Part shown: piece after piece, positions 1-7,758 of the stretch | Layout: the number at the start of each line of letters is the position of its first letter | Position numbering within the stretch: position 1 is the stretch's first letter | Origin: Candidatus Omnitrophota bacterium | Lineage (GTDB): Bacteria > Omnitrophota > Gorgyraeia > Zapsychrales > Zapsychraceae | Assembly (NCBI GenBank): GCA_015233495.1 | Contig: JADFXQ010000011.1 | Location: 1-43,458, forward strand | DNA length: 43,458 nucleotides | Direction of reading: 5' to 3' | The notes under the pieces: model-generated | The model's input: only the letters and a program-made list of their open reading frames with translations | What the model was told of the DNA's origin: nothing | The model's database searches: none | Position numbers and translations under genes: made by a program

Positions 1-342
1 CCTTTCGGTTTTCATGCCCTCATTTTATCACAACCTCGCCGAGAAATTCGGCAAAATATCCATTTTGTCGTCGATATATTTTTTGCTTTTATTTTTCAAA
101 AATGGCTAATTTCGCAACAGGCCCATATTCGAAAGTATAAAGATATTTTTATAGGGCACACGACAACCGAATTGTATCGGACCTTTGAGCCGATTCATGT
201 CTGCAATATTTGGGATCTCGATACTGGCGCAGGCTGGTCAGGGAAGCTAACGATTATGAATGTAAAGACCAAAAAATACTATCAGTCAGATTTGTCGTCC
301 AGTTTGTACGGAGGAACGCCGGATCGATTGAGGGTTGTATGA
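1..342 (+). CDS. Metallophosphoesterase, C-terminal part (5' end outside window)
   Basis: Frame 1 is open from the window edge to TGA at 340-342 (113 residues). The end of the protein carries IFIGHTTT, then CNIWDLDTGAGWSGKL and TIMNVKTKKYYQSD. This is the typical C-terminal block of calcineurin-like metallophosphoesterases of the Ser/Thr-phosphatase/ApaH-like type, where the GHT histidine is a metal ligand and NxDxGAGW follows. The metal-binding N-terminal half is outside the window. The stop overlaps the next start (ATGA at 339-342), so translation is probably coupled to the UPF0158 gene and then to the kinase. A phosphatase next to a P-loop kinase recalls polynucleotide kinase/phosphatase pairs, but the substrate cannot be read from sequence. 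The ATG at 210 in another frame is a shadow of this gene. Confidence 0.8.
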   Translation, partial: PFGFHALILSQPRREIRQNIHFVVDIFFAFIFQKWLISQQAHIRKYKDIFIGHTTTELYRTFEPIHVCNIWDLDTGAGWSGKLTIMNVKTKKYYQSDLSSSLYGGTPDRLRVV

Positions 343-782
343 AGAACCTCAGGGTTGATTTGGGTATGCTAGAAATGGCTTTTGAAGATGCTGGTGGTGA
401 ACACCATCATGTACTCGATACGGAGACGGGCGAGTGTTTGATCGTTAGGGAATATGGAGAAGATGAAACAGAAATAGAAATTCAGCGGAGCTTGGACGGC
501 GGCGAGGAACGTTATCTTATTGTGCCTTCAGCAGATTCTCACAACGCGTATGAAGATATAGAGGATTTTATTGGCACGGTAGAGGATAAGGTTTTTGCTG
601 CACGTTTGTCCGGATCAATTCAGGGGCGAGGAGCATTTCGGCGTTTCAAGGATGTTCTTCGGGAGAATGGGGCCGAAGAGAAACGCTGGTTTGAATTTAA
701 GCAGGAGAGAACACGAGCAAAGATGTGCGAATGGCTGGTGGCAAACGGAATAGAATTGATAAAGCCGGAAACTGCGCAATGA
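339..782 (+). CDS. UPF0158 family protein
   Basis: The 147-residue protein starts MKNLRVDLGMLEMAFED, the usual N-terminus of the UPF0158 family (function unknown, acidic, cytosolic). Further features are a central LDTETGE segment and a basic C-terminal region with RFKDVLRE and WFEFKQER. I chose the ATG at 339 because the family starts here, GAGGG lies just upstream, and ATG overlaps the upstream TGA. A longer frame from 210 would add 43 residues that are out-of-frame phosphoesterase sequence. It overlaps the next gene by ATGA at 779-782. Its place between a phosphatase and a kinase suggests a shared job, possibly nucleic-acid or nucleotide related, but that is inference. Confidence 0.75.
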   Translation: MKNLRVDLGMLEMAFEDAGGEHHHVLDTETGECLIVREYGEDETEIEIQRSLDGGEERYLIVPSADSHNAYEDIEDFIGTVEDKVFAARLSGSIQGRGAFRRFKDVLRENGAEEKRWFEFKQERTRAKMCEWLVANGIELIKPETAQ

Positions 783-1318
783 AGGCGCATCCTTATCCGA
801 TCATTCACATTATCGGTTTGCCTGGAGCGGGAAAGACAGCGCTGGGCCAACAGTTGAGTAAGAAGTTTGGCTTGCCGGTTTTTTATATCGGAACCTATCG
901 GGCGCGGTATTCGCGGACTGCCATTGGAGAAGCTGACGCGTGGGTGGCCTTGTTCCGCGATCTTTCACGCCATGGATGGAAGAACTGCATTTTGGAAACA
1001 ACGGGATTGAATTTTCGGGAAGGGTTCTTGCGGAAGGCATTGCCTTTGGGCCAGATGATGACGGTCAAGCTTGAGGCCTCGCGTAAGACGCTTCATAAGA
1101 GGATTCGTATGAAGAAAAAGAGTGAGCAGGGTGGCGAACATTGGATGGATGATGTCCGTGCGGTCATGGCGACATATCGCGAGGAGGGAATCCCGGCGGT
1201 TGTTGAGCGGTCACGTTCGGGAAATGGCGGCCATGTCTGGGTTTTCTTTAGTGAGGAGGTTCCGGCTGTTTTGGCGCGTAAATTAGGAAGCTCGTTGATT
1301 ACCAAGACTATGTCCTGA
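779..1318 (+). CDS. P-loop kinase fused to a TOTE-type primase fragment (chimeric ORF)
   Basis: Residues 1-120 form a small P-loop kinase: Walker A GLPGAGKT (13-20), a hydrophobic strand ending ILETTG (71-76) and a basic lid-like stretch KRIRMKKKSEQGGE. From about residue 121 the sequence changes to DDVRAVMATYREEGIPAV and ERSRSGNGGHVWVFF. I recognise this as the archaeo-eukaryotic primase domain of TOTE conflict systems, including its SGNGGH motif. It continues through LARKLGSSLITKTM and then stops abruptly. The full primase, helicase and nuclease modules are missing, so the ORF looks like a kinase gene joined to an internal primase fragment by deletion. The kinase core may still fold. The start overlaps the upstream stop (ATGA). 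An assembly join cannot be excluded. Confidence 0.65.
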   Translation: MKAHPYPIIHIIGLPGAGKTALGQQLSKKFGLPVFYIGTYRARYSRTAIGEADAWVALFRDLSRHGWKNCILETTGLNFREGFLRKALPLGQMMTVKLEASRKTLHKRIRMKKKSEQGGEHWMDDVRAVMATYREEGIPAVVERSRSGNGGHVWVFFSEEVPAVLARKLGSSLITKTMS

Positions 1319-1514
1319 TCGCCCAGAACGAGAATATTAAGTTCATCCAGTCACAATTGGTTCTTAACCTTTTCTATTTATTCGGGTTGTTGCTTGAAGA
1401 TGTTATTTGAAAAGTGGCGATCTGATGATAGAATAACCGAAATTGGGGATCCAGCCATAGGCGGACGTTGAGTTATAAAGAGGTAAGAATTTAGTATAAA
1501 AAAAGGAGAACAAA
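1319..1514 (+). other. Intergenic stretch with gene remnant and weak promoter
   Basis: After the chimeric ORF a second frame stays open from about 1299 to TGA at 1408-1410, reading DYQDYVLIAQNENIKFIQ and onward. I do not recognise it; it may be the 3' end of another broken gene. A candidate promoter (TTGAAA 1407-1412, 16-bp spacer, TAGAAT 1429-1434) could drive the ferritin operon. A good Shine-Dalgarno AAAGGAG precedes the ATG at 1515. Confidence 0.35.
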
Positions 1515-1958
1515 ATGGAAGCAATCAAGAATGAATTAGTTGTTATGTTGAACCACGCTTTGGAGATGGAGCACGCGGCACGGATTCAATATTTGGCTCA
1601 TGCGGAGCTGATCAAAGGGGTGAATGCCGAGCCAATTATTTCTCGGTTGAAAGAGATCGCGTCAGATGAGGCAAAACACGAAGATAAATTCCGCGATCTT
1701 ATCGGGAGCTATCTTTGCGCAGAGCCGTCAATGGGGATCGCTAAGACGCATAAAGCTCAAGAAACGATGGAAATCTTAGAGATCAATTTGACAGGAGAGA
1801 AAGAAACGATCGATTTTTATAACACCATTTACAAGAAAGTCATCGAGAATAAGGGAAAGCTGGCGTATGTTTTTGAAACTCTGGAGCATGAGATTCGTCA
1901 TGTGATTATCGAGGAACAACAGCATATTGCCGAATTATCCGTCTTACTCGGGAAGTGA
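1515..1958 (+). CDS. Ferritin-like diiron protein (bacterioferritin-type)
   Basis: This 147-residue, all-helical cytosolic protein has two ferritin-like half-sites. The first pairs Glu17 or Glu19 with E52-x-x-H55 (SDEAKHE); the second pairs a Glu around 95-97 with E134-x-x-H137 (EEQQHIAEL). This is the ExxH diiron signature of ferritin-like/rubrerythrin-type proteins, which bind iron and detoxify peroxide or store iron. It has no rubredoxin-like Cys domain and no obvious haem Met of classical bacterioferritin. A strong Shine-Dalgarno (AAAGGAG) lies 8 bases upstream. It is the first gene of a four-gene run with Fe-SOD, an OYE homologue and D-lactate dehydrogenase, with gaps of 14-32 bp. That context supports a role in oxidative stress and iron handling. 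Confidence 0.85.
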   Translation: MEAIKNELVVMLNHALEMEHAARIQYLAHAELIKGVNAEPIISRLKEIASDEAKHEDKFRDLIGSYLCAEPSMGIAKTHKAQETMEILEINLTGEKETIDFYNTIYKKVIENKGKLAYVFETLEHEIRHVIIEEQQHIAELSVLLGK

Positions 1959-1990
1959 AGATAGGGTAAATTTAACCAAAGGAGAAAAAC

Positions 1991-2611
1991 ATGAGCAATA
2001 AAATAAACGAAAAGACATCGGAACATATTCTTCCGCCCTTGCCCTATGCGGATAACGCCCTTGATCCCGTCATATCCGCGCGCACCATAAGCTTCCACTA
2101 CGGTAAGCATCATAAAGCTTATGTTGATAATTTGAACAAGTTGATAGCGGGGACTGAATTCAGCAATCAGTCGTTGGAAAAGATTATTGCCCAGACAGCG
2201 GGTAAGGCAGATAAGACCGCGATTTTTAATAATGCCGCGCAAACCTGGAACCACACGTTTTATTGGAGCAGCTTAAAACCAAAGGGCGGCGGTGAACCTC
2301 CCGCAGAATTAAAGAAAAAGCTTGAAGCCTCTTTTGGCGCTGTGGACGTGTGCAAGAAGGAGTTGGCGACTGCGGCAACAAGTCAGTTTGGCAGCGGTTG
2401 GGCGTGGCTGGTGTTAGACGGCGCTAAGCTCAAAGTGGTTAAAACCAGTAATGCCGACGTGCCTTTGGCCCAGGGGATGAAGCCGCTGTTGAATATCGAT
2501 GTTTGGGAACACGCCTATTATTTGGATTATCAGAATCGACGCATCGATTACGTCGGCGCTGTTCTCGACAAATTGATTAATTGGGATTTCGCGATGGAGA
2601 ATCTGGGTTAA
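1991..2611 (+). CDS. sodB: Iron superoxide dismutase
   Basis: The 206-residue protein matches Fe/Mn superoxide dismutase throughout. It has LPPLPY near the N-terminus and metal ligands His36 (FHYGKHH), His88 (WNHTFYW), Asp170 and His174 ([11 protein letters not shown]). The active-site Gln lies in the NNAAQ segment at 81-85, the arrangement typical of the Fe-dependent type. There is no signal peptide, so it acts in the cytosol, converting superoxide to oxygen and hydrogen peroxide. A Shine-Dalgarno AAAGGAG precedes the ATG. It lies 32 bp after the ferritin-like gene and 31 bp before the OYE gene, so co-transcription is likely. An SOD in an otherwise fermentative-looking genome suggests exposure to oxygen. 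Metal choice is inferred from family residues, not tested. Confidence 0.95.
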   Translation: MSNKINEKTSEHILPPLPYADNALDPVISARTISFHYGKHHKAYVDNLNKLIAGTEFSNQSLEKIIAQTAGKADKTAIFNNAAQTWNHTFYWSSLKPKGGGEPPAELKKKLEASFGAVDVCKKELATAATSQFGSGWAWLVLDGAKLKVVKTSNADVPLAQGMKPLLNIDVWEHAYYLDYQNRRIDYVGAVLDKLINWDFAMENLG

Positions 2612-2642
2612 TGAGGTTTAAGCAAGTATAAGGAGCGGATAG

Positions 2643-3710
2643 ATGAAGAGCGATGGCCTCTTTTCAGAATTTCGTATTAAGAATATTACGTTCAAAAATC
2701 GTCTGGGCGTAGCGCCCATGACCCGCACGTCATCTTCCGCGGACGGGATTCCGCGACAAGACGTCTTGGATTTTTTGGTCCGGCGAGCAAAAAATGGCGC
2801 GGCTATTGTTTATACCGAGGCGATCGTGACTGACTATGAAAGCGCCCAAGGCTATCCGCGTCAATCGCGACTGACCACTCAACGCCAGATAGAAGCTTGG
2901 AAGCCGGTCGTTCAAGCGATTAAGAAAGAAGGCGCGGTCGCGATAATGCAAATGTTTCATTGTGGACGCGTGGCTACAACTGAGGTAAATCCGGCTAAAC
3001 GTGTCATTGCGCCTAGCCGGTTGATTCCTCGTCAGAACAACCCTGCGAGCAAAGGTCCTTATCCGATTCCGGATGAGATTAGTCTTTTTGATATGCAGCA
3101 TGTGCTTTTGGGATTTGTAGAAACAGCCAGAGGAGCGGTCGCTGCGGGCTTTGACGGCATCGAACTGCATTGTGCACATGGGTATCTCCTTAACGAGTTC
3201 CTGTCTATTTATTCGAATCAGCGCCGGGATAATTATGGGGGGTCGGTTGAAAACCGTTTTCGTTTCGTGCGCGAGGTCATTCAGGCGGTTCGAGAAGTCG
3301 TTCCTCAGGAGCGGTTATTTCTGGTAAGGATATCGAATTGGGGTGTTGTGGACATGGAGGTTGAGCTTTTTACTAAGTCGGAATACCAGGAGGTCATTCG
3401 GCTTTTTTCAAAGGAACCGATTGACGCCATTTCCGTATCCACCTACGACTATAAACAGAAGGTATTCGGCACTAACCAGAACATGGCGCAAATAACTCGA
3501 GAAGTTACCTCTCTGCCGATTTTGATCTGCGGCAAGGTTTATGATCGTTCCTCGGCGGAAGAAGCGCTGGCGGATGCAGACCTGGTTCTTTCCGCTAAAT
3601 CGATATTACTGAATCCTCAATGGGTCGAAGACGTCCGTAACGGCAATCCTATGCCTGCCAGGAAATCGGAAGAGGCGAACATTGCCTATACCGAAACTCT
3701 GCTGATGTAA
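2643..3710 (+). CDS. NADH:flavin oxidoreductase, old yellow enzyme family
   Basis: The 355-residue TIM-barrel flavoenzyme starts LFSEFRIKNITFKNRLG, followed by VAPMTRT. It has HCGR at about 106-109 in place of the common HAGR, then ELHCAHGYLLNEFLS and the phosphate/FMN loop RRDNYGGSVENR. These are standard features of OYE/2,4-dienoyl-CoA-reductase-like barrels, which use FMN to reduce activated double bonds with NAD(P)H. There is no C-terminal Fe-S/FAD extension, so it is a short OYE. The HCGR variant puts a Cys beside an active-site His. It belongs to the ferritin-SOD-OYE-LDH run, 31 bp after sodB and 14 bp before the dehydrogenase. Substrate is unknown; detoxification of electrophiles is a reasonable inference. 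Confidence 0.88.
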   Translation: MKSDGLFSEFRIKNITFKNRLGVAPMTRTSSSADGIPRQDVLDFLVRRAKNGAAIVYTEAIVTDYESAQGYPRQSRLTTQRQIEAWKPVVQAIKKEGAVAIMQMFHCGRVATTEVNPAKRVIAPSRLIPRQNNPASKGPYPIPDEISLFDMQHVLLGFVETARGAVAAGFDGIELHCAHGYLLNEFLSIYSNQRRDNYGGSVENRFRFVREVIQAVREVVPQERLFLVRISNWGVVDMEVELFTKSEYQEVIRLFSKEPIDAISVSTYDYKQKVFGTNQNMAQITREVTSLPILICGKVYDRSSAEEALADADLVLSAKSILLNPQWVEDVRNGNPMPARKSEEANIAYTETLLM

Positions 3711-3724
3711 GAAAGGACGGCTTA

Positions 3725-4849
3725 ATGAGGAAGATTAGAACAATAGGAAAAATTTTGAAGAGCAAGCCTACCATCGAAGACGCTATGGATGCTGCAGCAC
3801 TTGCTTCTATCAAGATCGCTTTTTTCGACGCCAAGCCCTATGACATCGAGTCTTTTGAAAAGGCAACAAATAATTCCGGTTTCAAAATTACATTTTTTAA
3901 GAGTCATCTGACAACGGAGACTGCTGCTTTGACCCAGGGTTTTCAGGTTGTTTGTGTTTTTGTTAACGATATTATAAATAAAGATGTGATCGAGATTTTA
4001 GAACGTAATGGTATTGCCCTTATTGCGCTTCGCGCGGCCGGCTACAACAACATTGACTTGAAAACGATCTTTAAAAAGATCCATGTGGTCCGTGTCCCGG
4101 CATATTCTCCTTATGCTGTAGCCGAGCATGCTGTCGCGCTTATGCTGTCTTTGAACCGCAAAGTTCACCGGGCCTATTACCGGACCCGGGATAATAATTT
4201 TACTTTGAATGGATTACTGGGATTTGATATGTTTGGCAAGACAGCCGGGATTATCGGCACGGGTAAGATCGGCAAGGTGATGATCGGGATATTAAAAGGA
4301 TTTGGGATGCGGGTTTTGGCTTATGATTCCTTCCCGGATAAAGAGTATCAGAAGAACGCCGGATTCGAGTATGTTGCTCTGGATGCGCTCTATCGGGAAT
4401 CGGATATTATTTCCCTGCATTGTCCGCTGACGAAGGCAACTTACCATCTGATCAATGAAGCATCTATTGCCAAAATGAAGCCCGGGATAATGATTATCAA
4501 CACCGGACGCGGCATGCTAATTGATTCCAAGGCCTTAATTGCCGGGTTAAAAATCGGCAGGGTCGGCTTCGCTGGTTTGGATGTTTATGAGGAAGAAAGT
4601 GACTATTTTTTCGAGGATTTCTCGAATAAAGTAATTACCGATGATGTGTTTGCCCGACTGCTCTCGTTTAATAATGTTTTAGTCACTTCTCATCAGGGGT
4701 TCTTTACGCAAGAAGCCCTGCGGAACATTGCTGACACGACACTGGAGAACATTCGGGAGTTTTTCACGGAAAAGAAAATCCCCAATGAGATCTGCTACCA
4801 GTGTAGTATTAATTCATGTCAGCGGAATACTACAGGAAAATGTTTTTGA
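3725..4849 (+). CDS. ldhA: D-lactate dehydrogenase (D-2-hydroxyacid dehydrogenase family)
   Basis: The 374-residue protein has the two-domain fold of D-isomer-specific 2-hydroxyacid dehydrogenases. It shows LRAAGYNNIDL (102-112), the NAD-binding GTGKIG (178-183), and catalytic residues Arg262 (NTGRG), Glu around 290 (DVYEEE) and His323 (SHQGFFT). This pattern is that of fermentative D-LDH, which reduces pyruvate to D-lactate with NADH. There are two oddities. A stretch of about 28 residues precedes the usual start IKIAFFDAKPYD, and the last 21 residues contain four cysteines (ICYQC, SC, KCF). GAAAGGA upstream supports the ATG at 3725. It is the last gene of the redox run and is followed by a possible terminator. 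Confidence 0.88.
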   Translation: MRKIRTIGKILKSKPTIEDAMDAAALASIKIAFFDAKPYDIESFEKATNNSGFKITFFKSHLTTETAALTQGFQVVCVFVNDIINKDVIEILERNGIALIALRAAGYNNIDLKTIFKKIHVVRVPAYSPYAVAEHAVALMLSLNRKVHRAYYRTRDNNFTLNGLLGFDMFGKTAGIIGTGKIGKVMIGILKGFGMRVLAYDSFPDKEYQKNAGFEYVALDALYRESDIISLHCPLTKATYHLINEASIAKMKPGIMIINTGRGMLIDSKALIAGLKIGRVGFAGLDVYEEESDYFFEDFSNKVITDDVFARLLSFNNVLVTSHQGFFTQEALRNIADTTLENIREFFTEKKIPNEICYQCSINSCQRNTTGKCF

Positions 4850-4929
4850 AAAAGACGAACCCTGCGTTATTGTAGAAAAATTCCCCAGAGCAAAGACATT
4901 CGGTTAAACCGCGGCCCAGTGATGGCTGT

Positions 4930-4963
4930 CGCTTTAGAAAATTTTTAAAAAGCGGCTTTTTTT
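4930..4963 (+). terminator. Candidate rho-independent terminator after ldhA
   Basis: CGCTTT (4930-4935) pairs with AAAGCG (4949-4954) around an AT-rich loop, followed closely by a run of seven T. The stem is short, so this is moderate evidence. It lies 80 bp after the ldhA stop, and the gene at 5028 appears to be a separate unit. Confidence 0.45.
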
Positions 4964-5027
4964 GCTGTCTTTAATAGATAAAATAATCTAACAAATTTTT
5001 TACGAGTTAATTTAAGGAGCCAAAATT

Positions 5028-6320
5028 ATGTTCGGTCCGATATTATTTTTTGCGCTGTTTGTTGGGGCATTGGCGGGGATGAAAAAATGGAAGCGACCGG
5101 TTTTTCTCTGCTTGGCGGCTATCGGATTTTTTGGTTTTATCGTGGAATCCTTGATTTTGGTTTTTTTTATGCTGCAAATTTTTCAGGGGAATTGTTATTT
5201 TTTACTGGGCAAGAGCCGGTTTTATGACGTGTTGATCAAGGCGCGTTTGATGTACAGCGTATATTATGCGCAAGATAAAAAATTTTTTATTTATCAGGTG
5301 AACAATGACTTGGGATACACCGTGGGCAAAAATAAAAATACCGGGGTTTATGCCACTAACGCCGACAGCGTTCGCGCTGACCGGGAATATGCCATCATTC
5401 CGGATGAAAACACATTAAGAATCGCCGCGTTCGGAGATTCGTACGTTTTTTGCGACGATGAAAAAAACGCCGATACTTGGCCGTATCGCTTGGAAAAATC
5501 TGCCTCCCGGCTGGAGGTTCTGAACTTTGGCGTCTCCGGTTATGGGTTTGCGCAAAGTTATCTGCGTTATCTCAAAGATGGTTTAAAATATCATCCGGAT
5601 ATCATCACGATCAATTATTTGGAACAAACGAGCCGGGATTTTCTTTCGGCGAAAGACATTGTTACTTCGAATAATCTGCGGCTAGCACACCTTTACCGGC
5701 CGCTTTTAGGCTGGCGGGATGGATGTGTCACGACAGAACCCATGACGCCTTATAAATTGTTTGATCCCGAATTTCGGCGCGATCATATTTTTAACGAAGC
5801 GCGGTTCGAGGTTGAGACGCGCTGGCGAATGATGAAACGCTTGGCATTTTCAAACACGGGGCTGCTTTTGCAACAATGCCTTTTTAAGCAGCTGGTTCAA
5901 CATTATACCTGGCCGAAGAATTTTGAGGACCAGGATATTCATGTTGCCTTGCTGGAAAATTTTTTAAAAACCGCCGCGTTGAACGGAACTACAGTGGTTT
6001 TTACGACGGGAATTGAGAAGGCGCCGGACGCTCCGGAAAAAATCGCGGCATTGCTGCGCAAATATCAAGACGGGATCGTATATTTTCCGGCCCAAAAATT
6101 GATGAACGCGCAGGTTAAAAAAGCCGGATCTCAGGATATGAATCTGAAAAATTCCAGCAATCATTTGAACGCCCAGGGCAATATCTTTTATGCGCAAGGC
6201 TTTTTGGAATTTTTGAAATCGAAAACCTGGGGCCGAGGGGACCGCCAATTTGTCTACGATCCTCAGGGGCAAAAGTTTGTCCGTGTGAAGCAAGCTCCAC
6301 GTCAATCGAAACAAAGATGA
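5028..6320 (+). CDS. Membrane-anchored SGNH/GDSL hydrolase-like protein
   Basis: The 430-residue protein has two N-terminal membrane segments (about 1-18 and 24-52), then a soluble SGNH domain. Block I is AAFGDSYVF with Ser138; the Gly block is NFGVSGYGFAQ (166-176); block V carries His379 in SSNHLNAQGN. The usual Asp three residues before the His is replaced by Ser/Asn, so the triad may be incomplete. Such proteins partner MBOAT acyltransferases in O-acetylation of polysaccharides or wall polymers (AlgJ/AlgX/DltD-like systems). It converges on a second SGNH gene and an MBOAT gene on the minus strand, 25 bp away. That supports a role at the envelope, although it is on the other strand and not co-transcribed with them. 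Confidence 0.75.
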   Translation: MFGPILFFALFVGALAGMKKWKRPVFLCLAAIGFFGFIVESLILVFFMLQIFQGNCYFLLGKSRFYDVLIKARLMYSVYYAQDKKFFIYQVNNDLGYTVGKNKNTGVYATNADSVRADREYAIIPDENTLRIAAFGDSYVFCDDEKNADTWPYRLEKSASRLEVLNFGVSGYGFAQSYLRYLKDGLKYHPDIITINYLEQTSRDFLSAKDIVTSNNLRLAHLYRPLLGWRDGCVTTEPMTPYKLFDPEFRRDHIFNEARFEVETRWRMMKRLAFSNTGLLLQQCLFKQLVQHYTWPKNFEDQDIHVALLENFLKTAALNGTTVVFTTGIEKAPDAPEKIAALLRKYQDGIVYFPAQKLMNAQVKKAGSQDMNLKNSSNHLNAQGNIFYAQGFLEFLKSKTWGRGDRQFVYDPQGQKFVRVKQAPRQSKQR

Positions 6321-6345
6321 TCTAACCAGGAGAGCATCAGCCTTT

Positions 6346-7755
6346 TCAAGGCGAGTTGATAGTCTTTTTGGAGCGGCGGATGGCGGCTTTGATGTTTTGG
6401 GCGATATTTTCCGCGAGCAATTCGGATCCTTTTTTCTTGAGGTGACCGAACACAGACCCGCCAAAATCGCCAAAAATCGTAAAATAACCGTTGGCCTTGA
6501 CCGCAGCTTCAAAAGACTGTTGATTGTCGATATAAATGATATCTGCCGAGTAATTGTATTCTCGCTCAACCTGTTCAACCGGGAGCATCGGATATTGCAG
6601 GACTACTAATTGACAGCCATGCGCCAGCGCAGTTGACCATATCTGTGTTTTATATTTTGATTGGGTTGTCACTAATTTTTTAATCTGCTTTGAGATCAAG
6701 GCCGCTTGCCCGGGCTGGTTTTGGAGTTCGTAACATTTTTTCAACGCTTCATAAACCGCGATTTTTTTCTCATTGGTCAAATCCCACCCCAATGCCGCTT
6801 GCAAACAGTTTTCCGCTTCGGGAAATGATCTCCGGGCCGCCAGATAGTTTGACCATTTCAGAGTGGGCAAGATGTCGCCATCTTGCGATAAAGACAGCGC
6901 TTTTTTTAAAGCAAAAACCGCTTTTTCCGCATATCCGTTTTGTTGATAGCGTTCAAACAATCTCAAATAGACCGTGGAGTTTGCTAACTTTGGGATCGAA
7001 CTGACAAATTCAAACCAGCGTTGCGCCAGATCAGCGCGTCCGTGTTCGATATAGAAATCTCCGATGATGTTTTCTTTGTCGGCAATAAAATTTTCCCAAC
7101 GCCGCAACTTAAAAAAAGTTTGCAGGGCTTTTTCATAAGCGCCTTCTTTAGCTAAGTTAAGACCGAAGAAGAAGATAGCTTGCGGATCATCCGGGTGCTG
7201 GGCGGCAAGCCAGCCGCGGTAATACGTCATGCCTTTTTGCAAAATCCAGGGACGCTCCCGGCTTTTTAAATTCATTAGCATTTCCTGCAGCAATCCTATG
7301 GTGCGTAACGCGAAAGCGGGTTTAGCGCGGGTTTCGCCTTTTAACATAGATTCGGTGTTTTGTTTCTGCAGACGCTGCTCATTGTCTCTTAACCCAGTCA
7401 TGACAGTGATCATTTGCGGGTCAAAATCCCGTAAAATTTTAGGCAACAATTCGGCGACGTTTTTGGATGTGGCATTCGGCAACCCGCGGTTATACACTTT
7501 GATTTGAAAAGATTTTTTATCGCGATTAAGCAGCTCTTCCAAATAATCGGGATATTGGCTATAGGCGGTAACGGAATCCCCCAGGCAGACTATTTTGAAG
7601 ATGTCCGGATTGTGGCTGATTTTTCCGTCTTTGAAGCGCTGGATGCATAAAAAGGCGATGCCCCCGATATTTAGCCAGATTTCAAATATGAGGAAAAAAA
7701 CGATGACCTGGATTATTACTTGAAACCATTTCTGACGCGATAAAGGGATAGGCAT
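6346..7755 (-). CDS. SGNH hydrolase-like protein with TPR insertion, MBOAT partner
   Basis: The 469-residue protein has one N-terminal membrane segment (about 10-38) and block I FKIVCLGDSVTAYS with Ser61. A helical TPR-like region lies at about 170-370 (pairs such as LAKEGAYEKALQTFFKLRRW). The C-terminal block ends in Asp430 and His438 (GDFGG...FGHLKKKG). The Ser, Asp and His are therefore all present, unlike in its convergent neighbour. The TPR region sits between block I and block V. It starts 3 bp after the MBOAT stop, so the two are almost certainly co-translated. By analogy with AlgI/AlgJ and PatA/PatB systems, MBOAT moves an acyl group across the membrane and the SGNH protein transfers it to a glycan; the acceptor is unknown. 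Confidence 0.75.
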   Translation of the reverse strand: MPIPLSRQKWFQVIIQVIVFFLIFEIWLNIGGIAFLCIQRFKDGKISHNPDIFKIVCLGDSVTAYSQYPDYLEELLNRDKKSFQIKVYNRGLPNATSKNVAELLPKILRDFDPQMITVMTGLRDNEQRLQKQNTESMLKGETRAKPAFALRTIGLLQEMLMNLKSRERPWILQKGMTYYRGWLAAQHPDDPQAIFFFGLNLAKEGAYEKALQTFFKLRRWENFIADKENIIGDFYIEHGRADLAQRWFEFVSSIPKLANSTVYLRLFERYQQNGYAEKAVFALKKALSLSQDGDILPTLKWSNYLAARRSFPEAENCLQAALGWDLTNEKKIAVYEALKKCYELQNQPGQAALISKQIKKLVTTQSKYKTQIWSTALAHGCQLVVLQYPMLPVEQVEREYNYSADIIYIDNQQSFEAAVKANGYFTIFGDFGGSVFGHLKKKGSELLAENIAQNIKAAIRRSKKTINSP

Positions 7756-7758
7756 ATT

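Noticed and set aside
210-782. Longer start for the UPF0158 gene at 210
   Set aside because: The first 43 residues overlap the metallophosphoesterase C-terminus in another frame, which has clear family motifs.
5964-6578. 204-codon minus-strand frame across two SGNH genes
   Set aside because: It overlaps both real genes and has no family motif.
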